This document shows positions 48,586-58,160 of a stretch of 59,927 nt of DNA, one piece after another (within the stretch, counting starts at the first letter, position 1; each line of letters opens with the position of its first letter). This DNA is from Gammaproteobacteria bacterium (GTDB lineage Bacteria > Pseudomonadota > Gammaproteobacteria > Pseudomonadales > Pseudomonadaceae): NCBI GenBank assembly GCA_903970465.1, contig CAJCIO010000052.1:1-59927 (forward strand), given 5' to 3'. The notes beneath the pieces were generated by a model, which made no database searches, was not told where the DNA came from, and saw only the letters and a program-made list of their open reading frames with translations. The translations under genes and the position numbers were made by a program.

Positions 48586-49731
48586 TCAAAGACAGTCCGC
48601 CAGTACCGCAGACAGCCGTTGCACCCTCGGGTCCATGAGGATGTAAGGGCCCAAGGTGTTGGTGACAAAACCGAACGCCACGTCTCGCTCGGGATCGGCG
48701 AAACCGATGGAGCCCCCGGCCCCCGGGTGGCCGAACGCCTTGGACCCCAGGCCAAAAGTCGCATTGGCCACGTGCGGTTGATCGAGCATGCAGCCCAGGC
48801 CGAAGCGTGTGGCGGTCAGCAAGGTCAGATCCCGGCCGACGCTGTGCTCACGTGTCAGCTCTTCGAGCAGCTCCGGTTCGAGCAATCTGCCATCCAGCAG
48901 GCCGCTGTAGAATCCTGCCAGGCTGCGGGCGTTGCCGTGGCCGTTCGCTGCCGGCTGCTGCATGCGCCGCCACTCGGGCTTGTTGGTACTGGTCAGAATC
49001 GACGGCGGATTGGTGAACGCCTTGGTACTCAGGGCCTCGGGTTCGCGCATAGTGACCTGCAGCAGGCGCCGGGAGGCGTCGTCGCCACTGTTGCCCTTGC
49101 CCCTGGCGATATGTGCCACGCGGTGAAATTCCTGGTCATCCAGCCCGACATGAAAATCCAGCCCTAACGGCCGCGCGACTCGCGCGGCTATGGACTCGCC
49201 AGGGCCGCCCCCGTCGGCCAGGCGAATCAGTTCGCCGACCAGCCAGCCGTAGGTAATCGCCGCATAGCCGTGGGCGGTACCGGGTGTCCACCAGGGTGCT
49301 TCGGCGGCCAGAGCATCGACCATTACCTGCCAGTCGTACAGGGCTTCGGCGGGCAGTTGCTGGCGTAGCGCGGGCAGGCCGGCACGATGGCTAAGTAAAT
49401 GTCGCAGGGTGACCCGCTCCTTGCCCGCCGCGGCGAATGCCGGCCAGTACTGGGCGACCGGCGCGTCGAGGCTCAGCTTGCCCTCGCCCACCAGTTGCAG
49501 GGCTGTGACCGCCGTGAAGGTCTTGGTGCAGGAAAACAGGTTGGCGATGGTATCGGTGTGCCAGGCCTGGCTGGCGTCCTTGTCGGCGGTGCCAGCCCAC
49601 AGATCGATGACCGACTCACCGCCGATCTGGATGCACAACGCCGCACCACGCTCCTGGGGATCATCGAACAACGCCGCGAAAGCGTCGCGGACCGGTTCGA
49701 ATTGAAGCTCGTAATGACCCTGAATCTGCAC
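48586..49731 (-). CDS. beta-lactamase family serine hydrolase (EstB-like esterase)
   Basis: A 381-residue hydrolase of the class C beta-lactamase/esterase type. The SxxK motif is Ser67-Cys-Thr-Lys70 (LFSCTKTF), the Tyr motif is in GYAAITYG, and a C-terminal FGHPGAGGS replaces KTG. Homologues are esterases (EstB). The GTG at 49731 fits the family N terminus (VQIQGHYELQF) and is preceded by GGGGG. The frame continues to an ATG at 49827 whose extra ~32 residues are not typical. It is cotranscribed in direction with the glycosidase upstream. Confidence 0.85.
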   Translation of the reverse strand: MQIQGHYELQFEPVRDAFAALFDDPQERGAALCIQIGGESVIDLWAGTADKDASQAWHTDTIANLFSCTKTFTAVTALQLVGEGKLSLDAPVAQYWPAFAAAGKERVTLRHLLSHRAGLPALRQQLPAEALYDWQVMVDALAAEAPWWTPGTAHGYAAITYGWLVGELIRLADGGGPGESIAARVARPLGLDFHVGLDDQEFHRVAHIARGKGNSGDDASRRLLQVTMREPEALSTKAFTNPPSILTSTNKPEWRRMQQPAANGHGNARSLAGFYSGLLDGRLLEPELLEELTREHSVGRDLTLLTATRFGLGCMLDQPHVANATFGLGSKAFGHPGAGGSIGFADPERDVAFGFVTNTLGPYILMDPRVQRLSAVLADCL

Positions 49732-49835
49732 CGAAAGCCCCCGCAACCCATGAACAGAAGTGCGGGCATTGTTCCAGTCTGCGCGGCGTTTGGGAACCCA
49801 TGGGTGCCGGATGGCACCCAGGGCCATTTACCAGG

Positions 49836-52268
49836 TCAGTGCGTGCCGCCTTTGCCGCCATGGCCAGTGCCGCCACCCGGGCCGGCAGCCGCGCCATGGG
49901 CGCCGCCTTTGCCATCATGGGCCGGGGTTGCGGCCGCCGGGGCCAGCTTGCTCAAACGATCAAGGGCAGCAAGGTTGCTCTTGCGTACCGACGTCACAAA
50001 CCCGGAATAAGGCAGATCCGTGATCGCCACCAGGCCGAAGTGGCCATTTTCACCATCCAGCAAACGCCCGGTCAGGGGCTCGTCCAGATACTGGAACCAG
50101 TGCACACCGACGATCGACGGTTCCTTCAAGGCTGCATCGAGGAATTTGTCGTAGGCCGGGCCACGGTCCTCTTCATGGGCCACTTCCATCACACCGGGCC
50201 AGAACAGACCGCGATCACGGGAGCCGAAATGGAACTCACTGACCAGCACCGGTTTGTCCAGCGCCGCCAGGGCCTTGAAGTCATAGCCGTCCTGCGGAGT
50301 CGGGGTATAGAAGTTGAAACTCAACACATCACAATACTGGGCGCAGGCCTTGACTGCTTCCGGAGTGCTCACGGCAAAGCGACCACCGAGCAGCAGTTGG
50401 TTGGGGGCATGCCATTTGAGCGCATCGGACACAGTCTTGAAGTAGGTATCCGCGAAGGTTTCCTGGAAATGCTGGTAGTCGGCTTCGATCTGCGGGTGTT
50501 CGTTATTTGGCAACGGACCCTGGAAGCCTGGATCCTCCATCAACTCCCAGGCCGGCAACTCGATGCCCCAGGCTTTCGACAGCCCTTCCTGATTGCGATA
50601 TTTGTCGCGCAGCTGCTTGAGAAAAGCGCGCTTGGCCGGGATATCGGTCGTCAGTTTCAGCGTCCCAAGGGCCAGCGCATAGCGAGTTTCAGGGGTCGCG
50701 CCGGGGCCCGCCCAGGCCAGCTCGTTGTCCGCGTAGTAACCGATCAGCCAAGGATCTTCGCGATGATCGCGAGCCGCGATCGCCACGGCGCGCTCGGTGG
50801 CCATGGCGAAACGTGGATCGAAGGGGTCGGGCATGCGTCCCCACCAATCCATGCCGGTGCTGATGCTGGCGTAATCACCGACGATAGACAGCGGCAGGGT
50901 GTATGGCACGCGCTCGGCGCCTTCCAGGCCGGCGTCACTCCAGTTACCGATGGTGTTGAAACCCCAGCTTTGCAGGCGGTCGAGGGTATGGGCCTGCCAG
51001 CGCGCGGCATCGAAGGCTGCCGGCGCATCGGGCTTGCCATAGGTACGCTGCAAGTTGGAGGCGTAGAAGTCGAACCAGCGGCCGTGATTGTAGCCCACGC
51101 CCTGGGCCGAACCGTTGCCGCTGCGGTCATCCTGTTGGCCATAGTAAGCCGCCGCGGGATCCTGCGCCTTGGGCAGGCTGGAGAACATCCATTCACGGCC
51201 TTCGGTGTAGGTCCGCTCGTTGTCGGGAGTCACCGCATTGACCCCAAGCGAATAGAACGGATGGCCTTCAGGCGTCACCAGGTACCAGCGACCGTCCTGT
51301 TTCTGAGTGCGGAAAAATCCCGTGGCCTCGAAGCTCACGCCTCCCGTCACGCCACCGAAACGATCCAGACCCGATTTCTTGCGCTCTGCCAGCCAGCCCT
51401 TGAGCTGCTGCTGCTCGCGGCCGGCTTCGGTCTTGAGTTGTTCATCGCTGCTGACTTTTTCTGGCCAGCGGCTGCGGGTGAACTGCCCATAGGCATCGAC
51501 GATCTGGCTGTAGGCGGCCTTCTGCAGCGTATCGTCGGACAACAGCGCGACACGTTCGAGCAGAATGCTCTGCGCGACGTTGGGCTTGTCCAGCGACAGC
51601 GTCACCGACTGCACCTGATCGCGACCAAGGTCACCGGCGCTGCTGGCCAGCAGTACGCGTAGGCCGTCCTGCATCCAGGGCATCGGCGGGCCGGCACGCA
51701 TACCCTGGCTGGCGGGCGAGGTGGCCTGCAGCGGGACGATCACCGTTTGGGCTGGGCCGGCCGGTAGGTCAATGCGGCTGGTGAGCGTCTTTCCGTCCGT
51801 GCTCTGCACCGTGACATAGAGCGTCAGGGCCCAATCCATTGCACTCTGCACGCGCAGGGTCAGAGCGCTGTTCTGCCGCCAGTCCCACACCCCGGTCGGG
51901 GGCGCCAGGCGCAAGCTGGGTTTGTCCGCGGCACTGAACGTAACGCGCCGCAACACCTCGCCCTCGGCGGTCTGCTCGGCATTGGCCTGAGGCAGATCGG
52001 CACCTTGCGGGATGATCTTGACCGTATCGGTAGGCCGCACGAAGTTGAACAACACCTGCGCTCCGCCAGCGGTGGCAGGCGCGCTACTGTCGGCAACCGG
52101 GGCAGCGGTCGACGCGGTAGCAGGGGGCGGCGCAGCAACGCTCGGGGCGGCAGGGGCCGGCGACTGGCTCGGCGCACTGGCAGGCACGGCTGGGGCCTCG
52201 CTCTCGGCGGCCATCAGCGGCGTCGCGATCATCAGCGCAAGAACAGCAGGCAGGGAACGGCGCAACAT
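49836..52268 (-). CDS. secreted agarase-like glycoside hydrolase (clan GH-A)
   Basis: An 810-residue exported enzyme. Signal peptide (LPAVLALMIATPLMAA), an Ala/Pro/Ser-rich linker (about 22-70), a beta-sandwich region (about 70-230), a TIM barrel (about 300-770), and a Gly/His/Lys-rich tail (last ~27 residues). The barrel shows NE at ~514-515 in YYADNELAWAG (acid/base) and Glu ~678 in LVSEFHFGSR (nucleophile), typical of clan GH-A, and resembles GH50 beta-agarases. Substrate is unknown; in a Pseudomonas of soil or plant type it may cleave a galactose- or uronic-acid polymer of host or biofilm. About 105 bases separate it from the esterase on the same strand. Confidence 0.82.
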   Translation of the reverse strand: MLRRSLPAVLALMIATPLMAAESEAPAVPASAPSQSPAPAAPSVAAPPPATASTAAPVADSSAPATAGGAQVLFNFVRPTDTVKIIPQGADLPQANAEQTAEGEVLRRVTFSAADKPSLRLAPPTGVWDWRQNSALTLRVQSAMDWALTLYVTVQSTDGKTLTSRIDLPAGPAQTVIVPLQATSPASQGMRAGPPMPWMQDGLRVLLASSAGDLGRDQVQSVTLSLDKPNVAQSILLERVALLSDDTLQKAAYSQIVDAYGQFTRSRWPEKVSSDEQLKTEAGREQQQLKGWLAERKKSGLDRFGGVTGGVSFEATGFFRTQKQDGRWYLVTPEGHPFYSLGVNAVTPDNERTYTEGREWMFSSLPKAQDPAAAYYGQQDDRSGNGSAQGVGYNHGRWFDFYASNLQRTYGKPDAPAAFDAARWQAHTLDRLQSWGFNTIGNWSDAGLEGAERVPYTLPLSIVGDYASISTGMDWWGRMPDPFDPRFAMATERAVAIAARDHREDPWLIGYYADNELAWAGPGATPETRYALALGTLKLTTDIPAKRAFLKQLRDKYRNQEGLSKAWGIELPAWELMEDPGFQGPLPNNEHPQIEADYQHFQETFADTYFKTVSDALKWHAPNQLLLGGRFAVSTPEAVKACAQYCDVLSFNFYTPTPQDGYDFKALAALDKPVLVSEFHFGSRDRGLFWPGVMEVAHEEDRGPAYDKFLDAALKEPSIVGVHWFQYLDEPLTGRLLDGENGHFGLVAITDLPYSGFVTSVRKSNLAALDRLSKLAPAAATPAHDGKGGAHGAAAGPGGGTGHGGKGGTH

Positions 52269-52332
52269 AGACGGATATATCTCCTCGATGAGGTCCGGCG
52301 GACCTCAGTGATTGTGTATAGACAGCATAGAA

Positions 52333-52352
52333 GGGCATTGCGCTCAATGCCC
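52333..52352 (-). terminator. hairpin after dinG
   Basis: GGGCATTG-CGCT-CAATGCCC makes an eight-base-pair stem about 25 bases beyond the dinG stop on the minus strand, followed by TTCTATG. The T run is short, so this is a moderate terminator. Confidence 0.55.
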
Positions 52353-52377
52353 TCACTGCGCCTGAGCGGTCAGCGGC

Positions 52378-54522
52378 TCAGCCTATTTCGCGGCGGAAGG
52401 GTGGCAACGCGTTGAGAATAGCCTTGCCATACCGTTGGGTGACGACCCGGCGGTCCAGCAACGTGATGGTGCCGCGGTCCTGCTCGGTGCGCAGCAGCCG
52501 ACCACAGGCCTGGATCAGACGCAGCGAGGCATCGGGCACGGCGATTTCCATGAACGGGTTGCCACCCCGCGCTTCGATCCATTCGGCCAGCGCCGCTTCG
52601 ACGGGATCGTCCGGCACAGCGAAGGGGATCTTGGCGATGACGACGTGCTCGCAATAGGCCCCGGGCAAGTCGACACCCTCTGCGAAACTCGCCAGGCCGA
52701 ACAGCACGCTGCTCTCGCCACCATCGACCCGCGCCTTGTGCTTGTTGAGGGTTTCCTGCTTGGACAGGTTGCCTTGAATGAACACCTGGCGCCGCCAGTC
52801 GCGATCCAGGCCGTCGAAAACGTCCTGCATCTGTTTGCGCGATGAAAACAGCACCAGGGTGCCGCGTGAGCCTTCCACCAGATCTGGCAAGTCACGGATG
52901 ATAGCGGCGGTATGCCCAGCGGCATCACGAGGATCGGCGCCCAGGTCCGGGACCCGCAGCACGCCAGCATCGGCATGATGAAACGGGCTCGGCACCACGG
53001 TGGTCACCGAGTCCTTGGGGATACCGGCGCGCATGCGATAGCGGTCGAACTTGCCCAGCGCGGTCAAGGTTGCCGAGGTGACCAGGCAGCCATACGCCAC
53101 GTTCCACAGATTGCGCCGCAGCATTTCGGCCGCCAGGATCGGGCTGGCATTGACCTCGATGTCATACAGCGCGCCACTTTCGGACAACGTCAACCAGCGC
53201 GCCATGGGGGCGCTGTCTTCCGGGTCTTCGACGGTGAACGCAGTCCATAGCTCCCAACTGCCGGAAGCGCGCGCCAGCAAGGTACCGAACAGCGGATACC
53301 ACTCTTCGGCCTGGTGGCTGGCGATGCCGATATTGACCTCCCCTTCCATGCCCTCCTTGAGCAGATCGCTCAAGCGCGTGAACAGGTCGGTGAGGCGCGA
53401 GAAGCCTTTTTTCAGCTCGATGCCCATTTCCCGCATGTGCTCGGGAATCACCCCGCCGACGAAGCGATGGCGGGGCCGCTCGCGGCCTTCCATGTCTTCG
53501 CCGGGTTTGAAGTCAGCGACCTGCTCGCACGCCGCGAACATGAACTGTTGCTGCGCCTTGATCTCCCGCGCCAGCTCCGGCACCTGCTCGATGAGCTTGC
53601 CCAGATCACCTGGCAAGGGGTGCTGGGCCAGAAGCTTGGTGAGGTTCTTGGCGGTTTGCTCGAGCCAGTCGGCGGTAGAGCGCAGGCGGCTGTAATGGGC
53701 GAAGTGACCAATGGCCTTGTCCGGCAGGTGATGGCCCTCGTCGAATACATAGAGGGTATCGCGCGGGTCGGGCAGCACGGCACCGCCGCCCAGCGCCAGG
53801 TCGGCCAGCACCATGTCGTGGTTGGTGACGATCACATCCACCTTGCCCATGCCTTCGCGGGCCTTGTAGAAGGCGCACTGCTGGAAGTTGGGACAGTGAC
53901 GGGTGGTGCACTGACTGTGATCGGTGGTAAGCCGCGCCCAGTGGTGGTCCTCCAGCGCCTGGGGCCAGCTGTCGCGGTCGCCGTCCCATTTATTGCCGGC
54001 AAGCTTCTCGATCATGCTGGTGAAGAGCTTCTGGCTGACTTCATCGACCTCGATCTTGAAGCCTTCGTCTTCGAACAACTGGGCCGTTGCGGTTTGCGCG
54101 TGGCCCTCCTGCAGAAGCGCGTCGAGTTTGGACAGGCACAGATAGCGACCACGCCCCTTGGCCAGGGCGAAGGTGAAATTCAAGCCGCTGTTGCGCATAA
54201 GGTCGGGCAGGTCCTTGTAGACGATCTGCTCTTGCAAGGCGACGGTGGCGGTAGCGATGACCAGTCGCTTGCCAGCCTCCTTGGCAGCCGGGATGGTGGC
54301 GAGGCTGTAGGCGACGGTCTTGCCGGTACCGGTGCCGGCTTCCACGGCAACCACCGCGGGCGGACCACTGCGACGGCCTTCGTCATCGACTTCGATATCA
54401 CCCAGGACCTTGGCCACCTCGGCAATCATCAAGCGCTGGCCATAGCGTGGCTTGAGGCTCTTGGCTTCGAGGAAACGCGAATAGGCGCCCTGGATCTGAG
54501 ATTTGAGTGCTGTGCTGATCAT
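52378..54522 (-). CDS. dinG: ATP-dependent DNA helicase DinG
   Basis: A 714-residue XPD-like DNA helicase. Walker A is VEAGTGTGKTVA (about residue 60), the DEGH-box is in YVFDEGHHLPD, and the four cysteines of the Fe-S cluster lie in RYLCLSKLD, SQCTTRHC and NFQQCAFY. Motif VI is in QACGRLLRTEQD. DinG unwinds forked DNA, R-loops and G-quadruplexes in repair. Length matches DinG (~716). It is divergent from the CopD-like gene. Confidence 0.94.
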   Translation of the reverse strand: MISTALKSQIQGAYSRFLEAKSLKPRYGQRLMIAEVAKVLGDIEVDDEGRRSGPPAVVAVEAGTGTGKTVAYSLATIPAAKEAGKRLVIATATVALQEQIVYKDLPDLMRNSGLNFTFALAKGRGRYLCLSKLDALLQEGHAQTATAQLFEDEGFKIEVDEVSQKLFTSMIEKLAGNKWDGDRDSWPQALEDHHWARLTTDHSQCTTRHCPNFQQCAFYKAREGMGKVDVIVTNHDMVLADLALGGGAVLPDPRDTLYVFDEGHHLPDKAIGHFAHYSRLRSTADWLEQTAKNLTKLLAQHPLPGDLGKLIEQVPELAREIKAQQQFMFAACEQVADFKPGEDMEGRERPRHRFVGGVIPEHMREMGIELKKGFSRLTDLFTRLSDLLKEGMEGEVNIGIASHQAEEWYPLFGTLLARASGSWELWTAFTVEDPEDSAPMARWLTLSESGALYDIEVNASPILAAEMLRRNLWNVAYGCLVTSATLTALGKFDRYRMRAGIPKDSVTTVVPSPFHHADAGVLRVPDLGADPRDAAGHTAAIIRDLPDLVEGSRGTLVLFSSRKQMQDVFDGLDRDWRRQVFIQGNLSKQETLNKHKARVDGGESSVLFGLASFAEGVDLPGAYCEHVVIAKIPFAVPDDPVEAALAEWIEARGGNPFMEIAVPDASLRLIQACGRLLRTEQDRGTITLLDRRVVTQRYGKAILNALPPFRREIG

Positions 54523-54617
54523 GAGTCTTGGGCGCTGAAGCCTGTATAAATTTTCAGTGTTTCGATCGGGTCGCTATCATACCCCGCTAAACCTCGGAAC
54601 GCCGAACGGAGATATGC

Positions 54618-55082
54618 ATGGCCTTCTTCAACTTCTTCTACACCTTGCACGTCCTGGCGTCGGTAGTGTGGGTCGGCGGGATGTTTTTCGCCTGGATGAT
54701 CCTGCGGCCCGTGGCGGCTGCAACCCTGGAAGGGCCGGCTCGACTGGGATTATGGGCGGGAATTTTCCCACGCTTCTTTTCCTGGGTCTGGCTGTGTTTG
54801 CTGACGCTTCCGATCAGCGGCGTGGCCATGCTGCACCTGCGCTACCACGGTTTCGACGGTGCGCCACGTTATGTCCAGGCGATGATGGGGCTGTATGTGG
54901 TCATGGCCGCATTGTTTCTGCGGGTACAAGGATTGCAACTACCCGAGTTGCGGCGCGCAGTCGATGCTCAGGACTGGGCCACGGGGGGCGCCGTCATGGT
55001 GCGCATTCGCCGGTTAGTAGGGGTCAATCTGCTGATTGGCTTGGCGGTGATTGCGCTGGCATCAGCGCGGCCATGGTTTTGA
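54618..55082 (+). CDS. CopD family membrane protein
   Basis: A 154-residue protein with four predicted helices (FFYTLHVLASVVWVGGMFFA, FSWVWLCLLTLPISGVAML, MMGLYVVMAALFLRVQ, NLLIGLAVIALASARPWF). His8-type residues in helix 1 and HVLAS are typical of CopD-like proteins, which may carry copper or haem. It is divergent from dinG; GGAGATATGC carries the ribosome site. Confidence 0.82.
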   Translation: MAFFNFFYTLHVLASVVWVGGMFFAWMILRPVAAATLEGPARLGLWAGIFPRFFSWVWLCLLTLPISGVAMLHLRYHGFDGAPRYVQAMMGLYVVMAALFLRVQGLQLPELRRAVDAQDWATGGAVMVRIRRLVGVNLLIGLAVIALASARPWF

Positions 55083-55119
55083 GAGTGTGATTCTGTAGCC
55101 ACGGCGCGGATAGAGAGAA

Positions 55120-55392
55120 TCAGGCAGTCGGCGCAGGACCGACACGGGGAATGGATACAACGTGGAAGATCCCGGTCAGCAGTATCTGCAGGCGGTCGAA
55201 CCAGGGATGACTACGACCCCGCAGGCGCCGATTGAATGCAACCAGCTCCACCACGTGCAACCCCAGCAACGCCAAGGCGCCGAAGTGAATCAGCCACTCG
55301 AAAGGCTGCCCCAGCGGGACGAACAGATTGACCAGCACCACCCACCAGAACAACAGCGTGAGCATTTTGCCGAACCACAACAGGCCTTTCAT
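55120..55392 (-). CDS. DUF1145 family membrane protein
   Basis: A 90-residue membrane protein with two or three helices (GKMLTLLFWWVVLVNLFVPL and LIHFGALALLGLHVVELVAF) and an FxRRLRGR basic segment, typical of DUF1145. Function is unknown. It lies between the convergent CopD-like gene and the second OmpA lipoprotein. Confidence 0.85.
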   Translation of the reverse strand: MKGLLWFGKMLTLLFWWVVLVNLFVPLGQPFEWLIHFGALALLGLHVVELVAFNRRLRGRSHPWFDRLQILLTGIFHVVSIPRVGPAPTA

Positions 55393-55477
55393 CGGCGACC
55401 TCAGTAAAAGTGAAAGAGGCGTACCTTAGCGCCTGAACGCACAATTTCCCAGCCAAGACCTTTGGCCAGCCTCTCTG

Positions 55478-55554
55478 ACCTCTTCGCGGGCGAGCCCTGC
55501 TTCCACAAATGCGCGAATCAAGACTGTGGCAGCAAAGCGTGCTCGCGAAGACGT
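55478..55554. repeat. REP pair before the second OmpA gene
   Basis: GACCTCTTCGCGGGCGAGCC and the inverted AGCAAAGCGTGCTCGCGAAG frame a REP pair. Same family as 356. Confidence 0.8.
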
Positions 55555-55573
55555 CATCGGCAGCGCCAATGCT

Positions 55574-56314
55574 TCAACGACTCAAATGCAACTCGACCCG
55601 TCGATTCTTCGATCGTCCCTCTGCGGTCGCGTTATCCGCCACGGGCTGGCTCTCGCCCATGCCTTCGCTGGTCAGCAGGCTCGAAGACACACCCTCGGCT
55701 GTCAGGAATTTCTCGACGCTGGCGGCGCGGCGTTCGGAGAGTTTCTGGTTGTAGGCGTCGGTGCCGACACTATCGGTATGCCCCACCACCTTGATGCCCT
55801 TGATGTCGCTTTTCTTCAGATCACCGACCAACTTGCTCAGCTCGGCCTGGAACTCGGGCGTCAGCGTCGATGAATCAAAGGCGAACAGCACGTTATCGGC
55901 ATCGCTGAGAGTAATCACCTGCTCAGCCACGGGCGGCAATGGCGGCGGCGCCGCTGGCGGCTTGGCGGGATACTGCGGCAGCGGGCAGCCATTGGCCATA
56001 CTGACCGGTGTATGCGGGGGAGTCCCTTTGCAACGGTCGCGGCGGTCGAACACTCCATCGCCGTCTTCGTCGCCATCCTGGGCAAAACAGATCAGACCAC
56101 CGGCGATGGCACCCAAGGCCGCCCCGCCACCTGCCCACGCCCCGCTTTTGATAGCACCGAGGCCGCCGCCGACCAGGCCGCCCACCACGCTGCAAATAGG
56201 CCAGTTCCTTTGGTTGAGCGGTGCACTGCCATCACTGTGTGTGGTCATTGCGCACCCCGAAAGAACACTACTGACCAGAAGAACGGGGATAAAACCCCGC
56301 GTGAGAATACTCAT
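55574..56314 (-). CDS. OmpA family lipoprotein with calcium-type repeat
   Basis: A 246-residue lipoprotein. Lipobox VLSGC; a glycine-rich zipper (GGLVGGGLGAIKSGAWAGGG, about 45-75); a TSP type-3 calcium-binding repeat (DGDEDGDGVFDRRDRC); a proline-rich linker (KPPAAPPPLPP); and the OmpA peptidoglycan domain (about 140-246; VVGHTDSVGTDAYNQKLSER, NRRVELHL). Matches P. aeruginosa PA1041 in order and type. It links the outer membrane to peptidoglycan. An AlgU-like promoter is suggested at 56406-56434. Confidence 0.9.
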   Translation of the reverse strand: MSILTRGFIPVLLVSSVLSGCAMTTHSDGSAPLNQRNWPICSVVGGLVGGGLGAIKSGAWAGGGAALGAIAGGLICFAQDGDEDGDGVFDRRDRCKGTPPHTPVSMANGCPLPQYPAKPPAAPPPLPPVAEQVITLSDADNVLFAFDSSTLTPEFQAELSKLVGDLKKSDIKGIKVVGHTDSVGTDAYNQKLSERRAASVEKFLTAEGVSSSLLTSEGMGESQPVADNATAEGRSKNRRVELHLSR

Positions 56315-56405
56315 CGTGTTACTCCTGGTTTCTACCGGCTGCTGCCGGTTCAGGTGCAGTAAAGCAGGCCCACAACGCCTCTACAAGCTAAAGCCTGCGC
56401 GGGCT

Positions 56406-56434
56406 GTAGAAAAATTGACACTTTCAAAAAGTTC
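56406..56434 (-). promoter_or_regulatory. possible AlgU (sigma-22)-type promoter
   Basis: On the minus strand GAACTT (56434-56429) and TCTAC (56410-56406) are 18 bases apart, about 90 bases before the OmpA lipoprotein start. The consensus spacing is 16-17, so the match is imperfect. Confidence 0.3.
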
Positions 56435-56529
56435 CCTTGCAAGTGATTGAAAAATGCCATTTATTCACCCAGCTATAGGCCTCGACGCGCTACCCGGCTA
56501 GTCTTGGCAGTTCTGATCGAGGACACCCC

Positions 56530-57027
56530 ATGACCGAAGGCTTTTCCATGCGCACACCCCAGCAGGCCCTGGCGGCCCTGCTTGACCAGCAGGCGGCTGA
56601 ACGCCTGCTGGTGGTCGGTGCCGGCCAATTCCCCGCGCTCGACGCCTATGCCACGGCCCGCCCCACTTCGCAGATCTCGGCCTGCGCGCCCGGGCCGTTG
56701 CCGGCAGATCTCGCCAGCCAGCGCTTCGACCTGGCCGTCGTCATCGATTGCCTGGAGCATTTGCCCAAGCGCGACGGCCTGCAACTGCTGGGCGGCATCC
56801 GCAATCTCAACGCGAGCCGCATCGCCGTGCTGGTGGACCTGGCCGCCAGCGGCTGGAGCGATACCGACTTCTATTCCCTGGCCCTGCAGGCGAACGAGCG
56901 CTTCGAGCGCGACGGCCAGGTACTGACGTTGTTCACCTATGATCTACGTGAATACAAACAGGTCCCGGACTGGCTCAACGCGCGGTTCTGGGCCAACCCG
57001 GAAAACTTCGGCAAATACTGGTGGTGA
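56530..57027 (+). CDS. DUF6231 family protein
   Basis: A 165-residue soluble protein; the alternative start is the ATG at 56548 (MRTPQQ). The fold looks like a small Rossmann methyltransferase without its full SAM motif ([47 protein letters not shown]). Function is unknown. YchJ follows four bases after its TGA, so the two are probably translated together. Confidence 0.8.
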   Translation: MTEGFSMRTPQQALAALLDQQAAERLLVVGAGQFPALDAYATARPTSQISACAPGPLPADLASQRFDLAVVIDCLEHLPKRDGLQLLGGIRNLNASRIAVLVDLAASGWSDTDFYSLALQANERFERDGQVLTLFTYDLREYKQVPDWLNARFWANPENFGKYWW

Positions 57028-57031
57028 CCCT

Positions 57032-57508
57032 ATGAGCACGGCGATTTGCCCCTGCGGCAGCGGCAACCTGCTGAATGTCTGCTGTGGTCACTATCATGAA
57101 GGCCACCCGGCGCCTGACGCCCAGGCGTTGATGCGCTCGCGTTACAGCGCCTATGTGCTCGGCCATATCGATTACCTGCTGGCCACCACGCTGCCGGCCC
57201 AGCAGCAAGCCCTCGACCGTAACGCCATCGAGCAATGGAGCGCGCAAAGCACCTGGCTGGGACTGGAAGTGGAAAACGTTCAGGTCATTGGCGGGCAGCC
57301 CGAGCACGCCTTCGTGACGTTCGTCGCACGCTGGCATGACAGCAACGGCGAGCACAGCCATCGCGAGCGGTCGGCCTTTGTGCAAAACAGCGGGCGCTGG
57401 TACTTCATCGACCCCACCGTAGGGCTGGATGCCGGGCGCAACGACCCGTGCCCCTGTGCCAGCGGGCAGAAGTTCAAGAAGTGCTGCGCTGCTTACCTCA
57501 GCCAATAA
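57032..57508 (+). CDS. YchJ family SEC-C protein (UPF0225)
   Basis: A 158-residue protein with an N-terminal SEC-C motif ([14 protein letters not shown]), the NTF2-like middle domain ([18 protein letters not shown]) and a C-terminal SEC-C ([13 protein letters not shown]). Each SEC-C should bind Zn. The ATG at 57032 ([10 protein letters not shown]) is preferred over the longer frame from 56939, which overlaps DUF6231. Its last 11 bases overlap the convergent gene. Confidence 0.92.
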   Translation: MSTAICPCGSGNLLNVCCGHYHEGHPAPDAQALMRSRYSAYVLGHIDYLLATTLPAQQQALDRNAIEQWSAQSTWLGLEVENVQVIGGQPEHAFVTFVARWHDSNGEHSHRERSAFVQNSGRWYFIDPTVGLDAGRNDPCPCASGQKFKKCCAAYLSQ

Positions 57509-58007
57509 TGCTCAGATGCGAAGTATCCGGCGCAGGGCCCGCTGGAGCCGCCTTGGCCTGGCCCAGGTCACTGCCGGCGGGCGCCAGGCTGAGCTGGCTG
57601 AGGTCCAGTGCCGGCGGCGGCACATCGGGTTTGGGTGGTTGCATCGGCGCGCCCGCCTCGGCGATCGCGTAGTCGGGCGCGTCCACCTCGGTAAACGCTG
57701 CCATATAGACGTCCCGCGGCACCACCTCGACGCGCCCGATCGCTGGCGCCGGAGCCATTTCGATTTCTTCGACCTGGGCACTCAGGTCTATCACTTCGAC
57801 CAGCGCACCAGCGCGCTCAAGCGTCGCGCGATACTTCTCGGCGGCGGCGGCATCGAGGTTGTTCTTGAGCACCAGGCGGCGCCCGGAAAACAGCAACTCG
57901 ATGCGCTGCTCGTCGGCCTGGAACAGCCGGGCGAGGTTGGCCTTGACCGCTTCGAGCCGAGCGCCAGGCAGCACCTGGCCGGTGAAGACGATTTCGTAAA
58001 CGCTCAT
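57498..58007 (-). CDS. conserved hypothetical protein with alpha/beta N-terminal module
   Basis: A 169-residue protein. Residues 1-75 form a compact alpha/beta module ([57 protein letters not shown]), and the rest is proline/alanine-rich and probably disordered. The same module is found in Pseudomonas membrane proteins, but its role is unknown. Its 3' end overlaps the YchJ gene by 11 bases tail to tail. Confidence 0.75.
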   Translation of the reverse strand: MSVYEIVFTGQVLPGARLEAVKANLARLFQADEQRIELLFSGRRLVLKNNLDAAAAEKYRATLERAGALVEVIDLSAQVEEIEMAPAPAIGRVEVVPRDVYMAAFTEVDAPDYAIAEAGAPMQPPKPDVPPPALDLSQLSLAPAGSDLGQAKAAPAGPAPDTSHLSIIG

Positions 58008-58160
58008 GGCAATTCTCCTGAGTGGGCCGCACGGGCCGCGCCGGCTGGGGGCAAGTATGAACCAGGGGCTTTTTACCCAACAAGGGCCGCGTGATATACC
58101 GTCATGGGGGCTTGCTCGCGCCTGCGCGCTTGTTAGACTGCTGGCCAGAGGGAATCATCG

